Assembly: GCF_963259705.1 (NCBI RefSeq)
Contig: NC_081861.1
Span: 65,763,623 to 65,827,622 of the forward strand
DNA: 64,000 nt
Source: Myotis daubentonii
Lineage: Eukaryota; Chordata; Mammalia; Chiroptera; Vespertilionidae
Direction: 5' to 3'
Below are positions 43,027 through 54,149 of this stretch, in pieces. The notes beneath the pieces were generated by a model, which was not told the DNA's origin, searched no databases, and was given only the letters and a program-made list of their open reading frames with translations. The translations under genes and the position numbers were made by a program. Positions within the stretch are counted from its first letter, which is position 1. Each line of letters starts with the position of its first letter.

Positions 43027-44940
43027 GATCTCTCTTCTCCAGGTGTTTGGTTATGCAGTTCTCTCTCTGCTGTGTTGATTTAAAGGCACAAAATACAACA
43101 CAACAAGGCACAACATGCAAAGCACTGAACATAAATGTATTCACGATATTAATAACCCCAAATAAAGGTGACCACCCAAGCGAAGAGAATTAGGGGATAA
43201 AGAAGAAAAAAGAGAAAAAGATTAAAGAGAAAAAGAAAAAACAAAAAGGAGTGCCAAAATGAGATTGGAAAAAGGGAGAGAAGGAAAAAGAAAAAAAGTA
43301 AGAGAGAGAATGAAATAGAGATGGGGAAGAGGCTATTTGTATGGGGAGAAAATTCTAATAGAACTGCAACTAATCTCAATGAATTCCAGCAGCAGATCCC
43401 TGGAGATTAATGCAAACTACAAACAACCACTAATATCAAGCGAGGCAAGGGAAAACAGAAGCACAAAAATAACCAGAGAAAGAAAAAATAAGCAAAACAG
43501 AAAAATGAAAATGAAAAACAAAACAATTTCCCAAACAAGCATAAAAAAAACTAATATACTCAAAATCAAGCAAACACTAGCAAAACGACAGAGAGAGAGA
43601 GAGAGAAAATTGGATAGTGAAGAAAGATAAGAGAGAGGTGTATATGGATTTAGAGCAAGGGATTGGAAATTAGATATATAAGTAGGGTGAAATTTAGAGA
43701 GTGGGTAAAAAGAAAGAATAGCGAAAATCTAAAGCAGGAATAGGGTAAGAGAAACAGGACAACAAAAGAGGAAAAGTGAGGAAGAGAGTTTTGGCTTAAG
43801 GGTAAAGGTGGGATAGAGAGAAATGATGCTAAAGAAACGATGAAGATAGAATGTAGAACACTCATCCCAAAATAAAATAAAGAAGAAAATAAATAAATAA
43901 ATAAAATGACACTTGAAAAAATGGTAAAATGATAGCAATAATACTGGTTAAAAAATGTAGTAATTAAAAAGGTAAAATCAGGTGATTAAAAAAATAATAA
44001 TAAAATAGGTTCTTAATGAAATGGTGAATAAAGAATTAAAAAAATATATATAAAAATATGCAGTAGTGAAGGTGCTTCAGATCTTCTACTCTTATTTTTG
44101 ACATGCCTTAGTCCTGCCAGGCATTCAGGAGAGTGTTGAATTTCCCTACGTTACACTGTCCCTCCGTGCTGTAAACCACAGTCCTGATTTTAAGGCAGGT
44201 TGTATTTGTTTACCAGACTGCCTTTATTTGTATTTACAGAAGAGACAGTTCGTGGCTCTGCCTCTAGGTGGCAGTGTGTCTGGGTTGACCTCCCAGGCTA
44301 TAAGTCCTCTCTATCAGTAGCATTTTTTTTCTCTATGGTACTCGAAACTGGTTTGGGAAAGTCTACTGCCCAGAGCTGGTTCTTTAATCCTTACTGCCCG
44401 TTCTGTTTCCCAGGCTCCCCAAAAAGAACTTTCTCCTACAGGCTCTGCAAATGACCCCAACTGGGGAATCCCATGCACTGGGTTTAATAATCAAACACAC
44501 GGATCTAAGGGGAACTGTAACAAGAGCCTGATAGGTTGTGCAAATTTGCTAGCCTCCACCTTCCAGGTCTGTGCACAGTCTCCGTGCGCCCACTCGCCCC
44601 TGGCACCAAGCAGCCGGCACACTGGCAAAAACCGAGGCTGCTTTTTTACATCCAGTCCAGCTATGGCCTTATTTTTAGCGTTCCCTTCTGCCAGCAGCCC
44701 TGTGGGGCCCCTTCCCCACTTGCAGGTCTCGCTGGTCCCAACAGCTGCGGACTCTGTTGGGTGCAGATTTCGCCCCGCACGGTCCTCTCTCCAACCCGAA
44801 TTGCAAACCACACCCTTAGGGGAAGGCTAACCTTTCCGTGAGAAGAAGCAGTGCTTGTCTGAATTCACGCAGTCATGCTGCTTGAGATCCCTTGTTTCCA
44901 GGTTCCCTAGTCTTAACTCTTACTAATCTAAACATCTTTT
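43027..44940 (-). promoter_or_regulatory. L1 copy B 5' UTR (internal promoter region)
   Basis: About 1.9 kb upstream of ORF1. It is pyrimidine-rich on the sense strand over 43180-44060 and GC-richer with CpGs over 44480-44880. In L1 this region holds the internal RNA polymerase II promoter; activity here is inferred only from position. The outer end merges into a (TA)n run at about 44950. Confidence 0.65.
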
Positions 44941-44967
44941 TGTTAAAAAATTATATATATATATATA

Positions 44968-45535
44968 TCCTATCTAATAATAGAGAAACATTGTAATTAA
45001 CCCTAACTTTGCTACCCTTCCCATTGGCTAATCATCAGGATATGCAAATTAACTGTCAACAAAAATGGCAGCCGGCAGCCACGCAGCTGAAGCGAACATG
45101 AGGCTTGCTTGCTCTAGTGACGGAGGAAGGCAAGGTTCCCTGCCTGCCGCAGCCCAGCTCTGAGCTCCAGATGCAACAATGATGGCGGGACTTTGGGCTG
45201 CTGGGTGCCGAGCCTGCAGGTTTGTGTCTCTGATTCTGCCCCCAGCATCCCCAGCTCCGTGACGGTGGGTTTTGGGTCCTCTGTGCCTGGGCTGCTGGGT
45301 GCCGGGCCTACTTGTTTGTGTCTCCGATCAAGCCCTCAGCAGCCCCAACCCTGCCTCAGTGTGCCTTGGGGCTGCTGGGTGCCTGGCCTGCTTGTTTGTG
45401 TCTCTGATCAAGCCCCCAGCAGCCCCAGCACCACCTCAGTGGGGCTTGGGGCTGCTGGGTGCCGGGCTCCCCTGTGTGTTTGTGTCTGTAATCAGGCCCC
45501 CAGCAGCCCCAGCACCGTCTAAATAACTTAAGGGA
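44968..45535 (+). mobile_element. Helitron 5' end (element Y), sense
   Basis: Begins TCCTATCTAATAATAGAG, with 'cccattggctaatcatcagg' and 'cagctgaagcgaacatgagg', the part I type 5' end. No 3' hairpin or CTAG is found before the next block. Four repeats of about 80 bp fill 45200-45520. Confidence 0.82.
45200..45520. repeat. About 80-bp tandem repeats in Helitron Y
   Basis: Four units, core 'ggggctgctgggtgccgggcctgc' then 'gtttgtgtctctgatcaagcccccagcagccccagc'. Confidence 0.9.
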
Positions 45536-46139
45536 AACTTTATTTAGTCTTCTTTTAAAAGCAATCTAGTTTAAAAATGAGTTGCAGTTAAGAGAGAACA
45601 AAGAACATGGTACCTAAGAGTGAGAGAGACAGACAGAGGAGAGGCTGGGCACTGGTCAGGGGCTTACATGCCAACTGTTCTCCACCTGGGAAATGATGTA
45701 AAATCGGTTTCTTTAGTTTTCTGCTCAATGGTCTTCTCCAGCGAGTGGAGTGGCATCTGCTCGCTTCTCCCTGGGGCCTGGCTTGGTGGCCGCCTTGGGG
45801 TCTGGCTGCGCTCCAGCGGGCTCCGCACAGGCCTGCCTGCTCCGCCTGGCCCTGTCCACACATTGCTTCCTCCGAGTCTTCCTTGAGCGCAGCCCCGGTC
45901 CATCACCTCCTCCTGTGTCTGCACCGCTTCCACAGGGCCGAGAAAGAGGCCCACAAGGAGTTCAGGTCTGCAAGGAGCTGGTCCTCTGCTTTCAGAGCCT
46001 TTGGGATCTCCGCTTGCAATTGTTGCCTTCCATGACCTTCCTTTCCTACCTCAGGCATCTTCCCAGAGCACTGCATGCCTGCCCTCCAGCAGCAGGTTGT
46101 CTTTGTGTGGCTTTCAGGGCAGCCTTCAGGGCCCTTCCA
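45536..46139 (-). other. Captured sequence of unknown origin, with AATAAA on the minus strand
   Basis: GC-rich, unlike both neighbours. On the minus strand it lies downstream of the PLEKHG5 copy and ends with AATAAA (TTTATT at 45539-45544). A piece ending '[15 protein letters not shown]' is open at 45903-46050, but I do not recognise it. It could be 3' UTR or a fragment of a second gene. Confidence 0.45.
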
Positions 46140-46297
46140 AGTTGGGCGCAGCAGGGCCTGAGGCCTGCCCAGGAAGGCGGGCGGCTCCCCAGCAAGTCCC
46201 GCTGCACCAGGTGCACGTGCGCCCGCCCCCACCCCTCCCCCCCGCCACCGCACCCTCCAGGCATGGCGGCTCCACGCTGTGCTCAGGGCCTGGGAGT
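46140..46297. repeat. Direct repeat R, copy 1
   Basis: 'ggcggctccccagcaagtcccgctgcaccaggtgcacgtgcgcc' to 'ggctccacgctgtgctcagggcctgg' recurs at 48385-48523 in the same orientation. The PLEKHG5 copy starts exactly at its right edge. Confidence 0.85.
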
Positions 46298-48168
46298 TAA
46301 ACAGCAGGGTGGTCCTGATGCGGTAGATCTGGGCCAGCGTCAGCTTCCTGTGCTGGGCAGAGATGGGGTGGCGGGGGCGGCTCAGGCTGGACCTTGGAGG
46401 AGGTCCCTGAGGGCAGCTCTCTGCTCCTCCTGGCGGGCCTTTGGGCTCCCCCGCCAGGCAGGTGGTCCTGACCTCCATCTCTGATAGCTGGGAGGCACTG
46501 CCAGGGCTTGGTGAGCTCCCAAAATTCCAGCGGGGCCCAGCTTCGTGAGGGGAGCCCCGAGTCCTAGTGCCGGTGGCTGTGGCAGCCAAGCAGAGTTCCA
46601 ACAGGCTGTGGCTGGGGGCTGGGGGCTGGGGGCTGGGGGCGCCCCCTGGGTGGCGGCCCCTGCCAGCAGTTGCAGGAGGCTGGCCTCAGATTTGGACTTG
46701 AGCAGGTGGGGCAGGCGGGGCAGCAGCTGGACAGGGGTGCGGCGGCAGAGGCGGGCCCAGGGCGGGGGTGAAGGGGCCTGTGGTGAATCTAGGGGCCGGG
46801 ACGCTGGCTCCACCACAGGGGCTGGGGTCGCAAAGTCTTGCAAGGAGGTGGGGGAGAGGGTGCCATAGGCGGAGTCCATGGAGCAGGAGCTGCCAACCCC
46901 GGGGCCCAGGGCCAGCAGTTTGCTGGTCGGTGTGACAGATGAGGCGGTGGTACTGAGGGACATCTCGACCGACTGGGAGCTGAAGGGGCCGCCCTCGAAC
47001 TCGGGAGAGGAGAGTGTCTCCCCGGGCTCCAGCACCACCATGGCCAGGGTCCTGTGGAGCCGTCTGAGGAGCAGTGCTGGGAGTCCAGGATGTTGCTGCT
47101 TTTGCGCAGGATGGTGGAGGAGCTGGCGACAGAAGTGCTACTCTCCCCACCCTCCTCTTCCTCTTCCTCCTCCAGGCTCTGCAGGTGCTGCTGGCTGCCT
47201 GAGTGCTCCTGCGCACGCAGCTGCTGCAACTGGTTCTGGGCATTGTAAATGGAGTCCACCCAGCCCAGGCACAGAGCCTGCCCGCTGGCCTGGAACGTGT
47301 AGGCCCCACGGCGCTGTGGAACTCGTTCCGGTAGATGAGGAGGAAGGAGCCAGGGTCCCACAGCTCCCGGCACACGATCTTGTCCACCAGCAGCGGTGGC
47401 CTGATGACCCTGGTCCCCTCAGCCTTCTTCACTGCCTTGGTCACTGAGAGCAGGTCCGTGAAGAGGAAGCAGTACACATCCATCTTGCTGTCCTTTCCCT
47501 CCTTCATCCTCAAGCTGCCCTCCAACAGCAGCTGACGCGTCTCCTCCGGGGAGGCACAGGGATGGGCGCGGTCAGGTCCAGGTGCAGAAATTCCTTCAGG
47601 AGCTTGTCCGCCTCGTCGTTGCTACCCTCCACCACCTCGTAGGCGTCCATGCGGCTCACCACGGCCGCCAGCTGCTGCCGCTCCTGTCGCTGCCACATGC
47701 ATGTGTTCAGGTGGTGGATGAAGGGCTCCACGGAGCTGATCATGGAGATGACGGCCTCCTTGGCACGTGGCTAGTCCTCAGCACTGACTTGAGCAGCAGC
47801 GGGTACTGGGTGAGCCGCTGGTGGGGCTTGGCGAGCATGTCGCTCAGCTTCAGCCGCTGGCACTGCTGGTGCTTCTCGGCCCACGTCATGTAGGCCGGGA
47901 AGAGGGCGTTGTCGGGCAGCAGGCTGCTCATGTACTCCATGCAGCCCTCCTCCTCCATGCAGGACCGGATGTAGGGCTTGAAGAGGGAGCCCAACATCTC
48001 GAAGCCTTTGAGGAGGTCCCGGGCTGCAGCAGCCCCCGCGTGCGCAGCGCCTTCTCCACCATCAGCGCCATCACTCTGCCCCACAGCCCGAGGTGCAGAT
48101 GGGCGATCTCGGGGATGTCGCTGAACAGGAGACTGGCGTGCAGGTGTCCGGACTCCTCCCCAAGGTGA
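46298..48168 (-). pseudogene. PLEKHG5: Processed pseudogene of PLEKHG5 (RhoGEF), 5'-truncated
   Basis: On the minus strand, translation gives, with no introns, the second part of PLEKHG5 (Syx), a Rho guanine-nucleotide exchange factor. From 5' to 3' it has the DH domain from '[11 protein letters not shown]' through 'GSLFKPYI' and the DH signature '[18 protein letters not shown]'. The DH-PH linker follows ('DAYEVVE', '[15 protein letters not shown]'), then the PH domain ('[13 protein letters not shown]', 'CFLFTDLL', '[15 protein letters not shown]', '[11 protein letters not shown]'). The acidic Ser-rich C-terminal region ends '...[19 protein letters not shown]'. The last few residues are replaced by repeat R. 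At least five frameshifts (for example near 47745, 47520, 47300 and 47040) and the missing N-terminal half make it non-functional. It lies between inverted Helitron 5' ends. Protein identity is from memory of the family, not a search. Confidence 0.9.
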
Positions 48169-48384
48169 CCCTTCATCCTGAAGTCCCCGCCGCTCCATTC
48201 ACCCCCTCAGCCAGTTGGGAGCGCCCTCAGTGGGTCTGCTGCTCTGGGCGCTGGGGAGGAGGAGACCGCGGATGGCGAGGCCCTGAAGCTGGAGGAGGCC
48301 GCGGAAGGCAGGTGAGGAGCCCAGGACGCATTGTACCCCCGCCACCACCCCTCATCCCGCTGGGGCCTGCACCCAGGAGTGCAA
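48169..48384. repeat. Unit U, copy 1
   Basis: 'cgctccattcaccccctcagccag', 'gagcgccctcagtgggtctgctgctctgggcgctgg' and 'gaggccctgaag' recur at 48561-48800. On + there is an exon-like end followed by a splice-donor-like 'ggcaggtgagga' near 48308. Confidence 0.85.
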
Positions 48385-48560
48385 GGCCCTGAAGCAGGAG
48401 GAGGCCCCGGAAGGCAGGCGGCTCCCCAGCATGTCCCACTGCACCAAGTGCATATGCACCTGCCCCCACCCGTGCCCTCCAGGCCTGCGTGGCTCCACGC
48501 TGCACTCAGGGCCTGGGCAGCGCTCCAGGAGCAGGGTGTGCAAGTGTCTGGACTCCTCCC
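48385..48560. repeat. Repeat R copy 2 plus a short PLEKHG5 edge
   Basis: R copy 2 (48385-48523) is followed by 'gtgcaagtgtctggactcctcccc'. This matches the text at the 5' edge of the PLEKHG5 copy ('gtgcaggtgtccggactcctcccc', about 48137). The 1.87 kb of PLEKHG5 between them in copy 1 is absent. Confidence 0.8.
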
Positions 48561-48800
48561 CAGGGCGACTCTTCACCCGGGAGTCCCCGCTGCTCCATTC
48601 ACCCCCTCAGCCAGCGGGGAGCGCCCTCAGTGGGTCTGCTGCTCTGGGCGCTGGGGAGGAGGAGGCTGCGGAGGGTGAGGCCCTGAAGCAGAAGGAGGCC
48701 GCAGAAGGCAGGCTAGGAGGAGCCCAGGACTCACCGCCCTGCCCCCACCACCCCATGTCCCGCTGGGGCCTGAACCCAGGAGTGCCATGGCTGCGGCAGG
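48561..48800. repeat. Unit U, copy 2
   Basis: Second copy of 48169-48384, about 90% similar by eye, in the same orientation. Ends near 'aacccaggagtgcc'. Confidence 0.85.
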
Positions 48801-49020
48801 GCCACCAGCTGGGCTTGGAGGTGAGTCCTCCAAGCACAGTCCCAGCAACCTGCCTGGTGTGGGTGGGGGTTTCGGGTCACCCTGAGGGAGGCTCCTGCCT
48901 TTCTCTGCTCCTCTCCTGGTGGAGGGGCGGGACTCCAGCACTGAGGTCAGAGGAGCCGCCTTCCAGCCCCCAGGCCGCTTCTCAGAGTCTGAAGTTGCAC
49001 CATCTGCCTCTGCCTAGGAC
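48801..49020 (+). other. Captured gene-like fragment with possible intron
   Basis: 'cttggaggtgagtcctcc' resembles an exon end plus donor (GT at about 48821). 'catctgcctctgcctag' at about 49002-49017 resembles a polypyrimidine tract plus acceptor. This would be a small intron of about 195 bp from a genomic, not processed, source. Source gene not recognised; both strands are open and Gly/Pro-rich, so chance is possible. Confidence 0.35.
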
Positions 49021-49486
49021 AGGACCTCTGCAACCCGAGGGTGCATAAACACACAGGGCTTCCATCAGGCTTCTGTGATCCCAGGGCCGGGAGGCCTCTC
49101 TGCTCCGCTGATCCTGGGGCTGGGAGGCCTCTCGGCTCTGCTGATCCCGGAGCCCTGAGGCCTAACTGCTCTGGGGCTTCACTTCTGTTTGGCTTCGCTC
49201 CACCGCTTGGAGCCTGCGTATGCAAATCAACCATCACCTTTTAGCTTCTATAATTGAAACATTGTATCTTTTGGAGCTGTTGCTTCAGGAGCTCAGAGGC
49301 CAGCAGCGGCAGGCAGGTAACCTTGGTTTCTTCCATCACCGGGGCAACCAAGCACATGTTCGCTTCAGCTGCCTGGCTGCCTTCGCCATCTTGGTTGGCA
49401 GTCAATTTGCATATCTCACTGATTAGCCAATGGGAAGGGTAGGGAAGTTACAGTTAATTACTATGTTTCTCTATTATTAGATAGGA
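49021..49486 (-). mobile_element. Helitron 5' end (element X), antisense
   Basis: Read on the minus strand it begins TCCTATCTAATAATAGAG, then 'cccattggctaatcagtgag' and 'gcaaattgactgcc', the part I type. Interior 'gggccgggaggcctctctgct' repeats follow. No 3' CTAG hairpin is found to its left before the inverted Helitron Y start at 44968. It abuts the next Helitron at 49487. Confidence 0.8.
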
Positions 49487-50585
49487 CTAGAGGCCCGACG
49501 CACAAAAATTTGTGCACTTCGTGAGGAGGGGGGGGGTCCCTCAGCCCGGCCTGTGCCCCCTCGCAGTCTGAGACCCCTCGGGAGATAACGACCTGCTGGC
49601 TTAGGCCTGCTTCCTGGTGGCAGAGGGCAGGCCTAATCCCTAGGTGCAGCCCCTGGTCGGGCTCAGAGCAGGGCTGATTGGGGAGTTGGGGTGCCGCCCC
49701 CTGTCATGCACAGAGCAGGGCGGATTGGGAGGTTGAGATGCCACCCTCAGTCACGTTCAGGGTAGGGCCGATTGGGGGGTTGGGGCACCGCCCCCTGTCA
49801 CACTCAAGGCAGGGTCAATGGGGAGGTTGTGGCACAACCCCCTGTCACACACAGAGCAGGGCCAATCAGGGGGTTGGGTCGCTGCCCACTGTGGTGCACA
49901 GAGCAGGGACCATCAGGGCAGTTGGGGCTCCGTACCCTGTCACGTACAGAGCAGGGCCGATCAGGGGGTGGAGGAGCTCCCCCCTGTCACTCACAGAGTA
50001 GGGCCGATAGGGGAGTTGGGGCACTGCCCCTTGTCACACACAGAGCAGGGCGGATCAGGGTTTGGGGCACCACACCCTGTCACACCAGGGCAGGGCCGAT
50101 GGGGAGGTTATGGCTCTACCCCATCACACAAACAGCAGGGCACATGGGGGGTGGTTGGGTCACTGCCCTCTATCACCCACAGAGCAGGGCCAATCAGGAG
50201 GTTGGGGCACTGCCACTGCCACACTCAGGGCAGGGCTGATGGGGAGGTTATGGCTCTACCCTGTCACACACAGAGCAGGGCTGATCAGGGGGTTAGGGCG
50301 CTACACCCTGTCACACACAGAGCCGCAGGGCGATCAGGGGGTTGGGGAGCTCCCCCCTACCAGGCACAGAGCAGGGCTGATCAGGGGGTTGGGGCGCCTT
50401 CCCCTGTCACAAACAGAGCAGGGTGGATAGGGAGGTTGTGGCCCCACCCCCTGTCACACACAGAGCCACAGGGGGATCTGGGGGTTTGGGCGCTGCCCCC
50501 TGTCACACTGATCCCAGTGCCGGGAGGCCTCGAGTCTCCGCTGATCCCGGTGCTAGGAGGCATATTACCCTTTTACTATATAGGA
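49487..50585 (-). mobile_element. Bipartite Helitron array unit 1, part II
   Basis: Begins CTAGAGGCCCGACGCAC with a GCACAAAAATTTGTGCAC hairpin. The minisatellite of 45-60 bp units fills 49660-50510. It ends TTTTACTATATAGGA. Confidence 0.92.
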
Positions 50586-51154
50586 TAGAGGCCTGGTGCA
50601 CGGGTGCAGGCCGGCTGGTTTGCCCTGAAGGGTGTCCTGGATCAGGGTGGGGGTCCCCACTGGGGTGCCTGTCCAGCCTGGGTGAGGGGATGATGGCTGT
50701 TTGCAGCTGGTCACACACCCTTCAGGGTGGGGGTCCCCACTGGGGTGCCTGGCCAGTCTGGGTGAGGGGATGAGGGATGTTTTCAGGCTGGCAGGTGACT
50801 GAAGCTCCCAACCGCTCCTTGTTTTCTTGTTGTTTTTTTTATTCTGGGCTAGCTTTAGCTCTGAGGCTTGGCTCCAGCTCTTAGGCCTCTGCTGCTGTAA
50901 GCAGATTTCTGGGGTTTGTTTGGGTCTATAATTGAAACACTGTTTCAAACTGCAAGCTGAGAGGCCAGCAGCGGCAGGCAGGGAACGTTGGAGTCCTCAG
51001 TCACTGAAGCAAGCAAGCCTCATCTTCGCTTCAAGCTGCCTGGCTGCTGGCCGCGATCTTGGCTGGCAGTTAATTTGCATATCACCCTGATTAGCCAATG
51101 GGAAGGGTAGCGGAGGTACGGATAATTACCATGTTTCTCTTTTATTAGATAGGA
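50586..51154 (-). mobile_element. Bipartite Helitron array unit 1, part I
   Basis: Begins TAGAGGCCTGGTGCAC without the C of CTAG and ends TTTTATTAGATAGGA. Contains two 'cacccttcagggtgggggtccccactgggg' type repeats. Confidence 0.92.
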
Positions 51155-51964
51155 CTAGAGGCCCGGTGCACAAAAATGTGTGCACTCGGGGGGGTCCCTC
51201 AGCCCGGCCTGTGCCCTCTCGAGGTCTGGGACCCCTCGGAAGATAATGACCTGCTGGCTTAGGCCTGCTACCGGGTGGCAGAGGGCAGGCCCAATCCCTA
51301 GGTGCAGCCCCTGGTCGGGTTCGGAGCAGGGCCGATTGGGGAGTTGGGGCGCCGCCCCCTGTCATGCACATAGCAGGGTGGATTGGGAGGTTGTGATGCC
51401 ACCCTCAGTCACACTCAAGGTAGGGTCGATTGGGGGGTTGGGGCACCATCCCCTGTCACACCCAAGGCAGTATCGATGGGGAGGTTGCAGCACCACCCTT
51501 GGTCATGCTCAGAGCAGGGCCAATCAGGGGGTTGGGGCTCTGTACCCTGTCACACACAGAGCAGGGCCCATCAGGGGGTTGGGGCACCACCCTCTATCAC
51601 CCACAGAGCAGGGCTGATCAGGGGATTGGGGTGCCGCCACTCTCACACTCAGGGCAGGGCCAATGGGGAGGTTATGTCTCTACCCCGTCACACACAGAGC
51701 AGGGCCCATGGGGGGGAGGGGTTGGGGAGCTCCCCCCATCAGGCACAGAGCAGGGCTGATCAGGGGGTTGGGGCGCCTTCCCCTGTCACGAACAGAGCAG
51801 GGTGGATAGGGAGGTTGTGGCCCCATCCCCTGTCACACACAGAGCCACAGGGTGATCAGGGGGTTTGGGCGCTGCCCCCTGTCACGCTTATCCCGGTGCC
51901 GGGAGGCCTCATGGCTCCGCTGATCCCAGTGCTGGGAGGCATATTACCCTTTTACTATATAGGA
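51155..51964 (-). mobile_element. Bipartite Helitron array unit 2, part II
   Basis: Follows unit 1 with no spacer: CTAGAGGCCCGGTGCAC, hairpin, minisatellite (51310-51890) and TTTTACTATATAGGA. Confidence 0.92.
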
Positions 51965-52639
51965 TAGAGGCCTGGTGCATGGGTGGGGCTGGCTGGTTTG
52001 CCCTGAAGGGTGTCCTGGATCAGGGTGGGGGTCCCCACTGGGGTGCCTGTCCAGCCTTGGTGAGGGGATGATGGCTGTTTGCAGCTGGTCAGACACCCTT
52101 CAGGGTGGGGATCCCCACTGGTGTTCCTGGCCAGTCTGGGTGAGGGGCTGAGGGCTGTTTGCAGCTGGTCACACATGCTTAAGGGTGGGGGTCCCCACTG
52201 GGGTGCCTGGCCAGTCTGGGTGAGGTTGCTGAGGGCTGTTTTCAGGCTGGGGGTGACTGAACCTCCCAACTGCTCCTTTTCTTCTTTTTCTTTTTTATTC
52301 TGGGCCAGCTTTAGCTTTGAGGCTTGGCTCCAGCTCTTAGGCCTCCGCGGCTGAAAGTATGTTTCTGGCCTTTGCTTACAATGTTGCGATTCTGCTGGCT
52401 GAAGTCCGGTGGTATTTGTTACAGAGTTTCTTAAACTGCCTGCTCAGAGGCCTGCAGCTGCAGGCGGGGAACGTTGGTTTCCTCCGTCAGTGAGGCAACC
52501 AAGCCTCATGTTAGTTTCAAGCTGCCTGGCTGCCAGCCGCCATCTTGGCTGACAGTTAATTTGCATATCTCGCTGATTAGCCAATGAAAAGGGTAGCGGT
52601 TGTACGCCAATTACCATGTTTCTCTTTTATTAGTGTAGA
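51965..52639 (-). mobile_element. Bipartite Helitron array unit 2, part I
   Basis: Starts TAGAGGCCTGGTGC and ends TTTTATTAGTGTAGA, the reverse of a Helitron 5' end. Three repeats around 'cttcagggtggggatccccactgg'. Confidence 0.92.
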
Positions 52640-52870
52640 TTGCTTAAAATATTACAGAGTAGTACATATGCTTCCTTTTTCTGGTTCTTATTTTAGAAAC
52701 ATTTGCTTACTGTCAAATTATGAATATATTATCCTCTGTTTTCATCAGAAGTTCATTTTTCAATCATTCACATTTAGGTCTATAAACCATTTCAAATTGA
52801 TTTTTGCCCATGCTGTGAGGGAGATTTAAGTTTGTGACATGTTTTTCTTGTTTGTCTGTTTGTTTTTTAT
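52640..52870 (-). mobile_element. Old L1M fragment, antisense
   Basis: 'cacatttaggtctataaaccatttcaaattgatttttg' is the antisense L1 ORF2 region seen in old L1M copies. Confidence 0.7.
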
Positions 52871-53384
52871 GTGAATTTGGAGTGGAGATGTGTTCATTTG
52901 CTTTTTACATTGCTTTAGGATTAGATCTGCAGCCATTTTGTTTTCATAATAGTGGTGCTAATTGCTTTCAACCAAAAGGTAATAAAGATTCTCTTATCTC
53001 CCCATGAGCTAAATGGTTTCATTACTAGATAGGCACCCAAATTAATGAAAAAGGTGATTGCATAAACCAAATACTACCAAAGAAATTTGGAATACTATAT
53101 TCCTAAGATTTTACATTTTAAGAACTGATTTCCTAGAGAGATGTATTTAAGTAACAAATGGTTAAAGTAAGAACCCAGAATGCTCCCTATCCCTTTTTCC
53201 AGGTGACTCTCTCAGAAGGAGAGAAGGGATAGCTGTCTCTATCACCTTTTTTTATGTGGAAAAAAGGAATATTTTTTAGTCCATTGCCAACAGAGTAATG
53301 CCACCACTTGTATGGATTAAAGCTTCCTTGTTAGATATGTAAGCTATTTAAGGGGGTATACTTTGAACTCAATTAAAAGGCTTT
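52871..53384. other. Unassigned AT-rich sequence
   Basis: No gene or repeat recognised. Confidence 0.5.
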
Positions 53385-53505
53385 GGGGTCTAAAACACCA
53401 GGACCTCAACCTTAGAAATTCTGATAGGCTTGATTCTATATAGCTTTATAAAATTTTACAGATGAGCCTGATTTGCCATCAGAATTGGAAACCACTGAAA
53501 ACCAT
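53385..53505 (-). repeat. MER5-like fragment
   Basis: 'cttagaaattctgataggcttg' to 'catcagaattggaaaccactg' resembles a decayed MER5 half with its terminal 'gagaaccactg'. Confidence 0.45.
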
Positions 53506-53699
53506 TGTGGTGGTATGTGAACCAGAGGAAATAGCTAGTATATTCTAACAAAAAAAATGTTTCTTATTGGAAAATAAGATAAATCCTTAGACAATATAAG
53601 ATCTGACAATAACATAAATAGGTTTGTAGATGTTGACAGTTTTTTTGTACCTAAAAAAATAAAAAACTTGAACATTATTAGTACCTGTTGACCTTAGAA

Positions 53700-53935
53700 T
53701 ATAGTCTGAGAACATGGCACTTAAACCAAAATGCCTGGTTATATCCTAGCTCTGCCACTTATTTGATGTGCAAGTAATTTGAGAAAGTCACTTAACCACT
53801 CTGGGTCTTATTTACTCATTTGTTTGTCATTTGTGATATTAGAATATAGTATGAGGTTGCTCTATGAATTAGTTAATGCATGTAGATTCTTGGTACAGCA
53901 TTTGACTCTTAAGTGTGTAATAAATGATGATCTTC
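53700..53935 (+). repeat. MIR SINE, sense
   Basis: 'atcctagctctgccacttatttg', 'gaaagtcacttaaccactctgggtc', 'gaattagttaatgcatgtag' and 'gtacagcatttgactcttaagtgtgtaataaatg' follow MIR order. Confidence 0.85.
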
Positions 53936-54149
53936 CCTCTTGGAAGAGCAGACCTTATTACTTTCACATTGAATTGTTGATACTTATAGTTAAATCAATT
54001 GTAGTGTAGAAAATATATATTCATTACAAATAATTTTTCAAATTGTCTAGGTACAGTTGAATTATCTCTTTGATAATTATAGACTGACTCCATAGAATGT
54101 TTTCATATGTTGAAAGTGTTGGCTTTTACTAAAGATGCTGAAGGGAAAA

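Larger units (their letters stand above)
38386..44940 (-). mobile_element. L1 (copy B), nearly complete, antisense, 3' end missing
   Basis: About 6.5 kb reading leftward. It has a 5' UTR (43027-44940, GC-rich at its outer end), ORF1 (42077-43026) and ORF2 (42087 down to about 38390). The 3' UTR has been deleted at the junction with the hAT fragment. Few lesions break the frames, mostly at homopolymers, so it is much younger than the L1 at 19561. A 51-bp foreign inverted segment sits at 38727-38777. Confidence 0.93.

Noticed and set aside
45745..46484. Plus-strand 244-codon ORF over the captured block
   Set aside because: Antisense to the PLEKHG5 copy and unknown GC-rich flank; no recognised domain and strong GC effect on ORF length.
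46298..48168. PLEKHG5 as a working gene
   Set aside because: No introns, at least five frameshifts, missing N-terminal half and replaced C-terminus.
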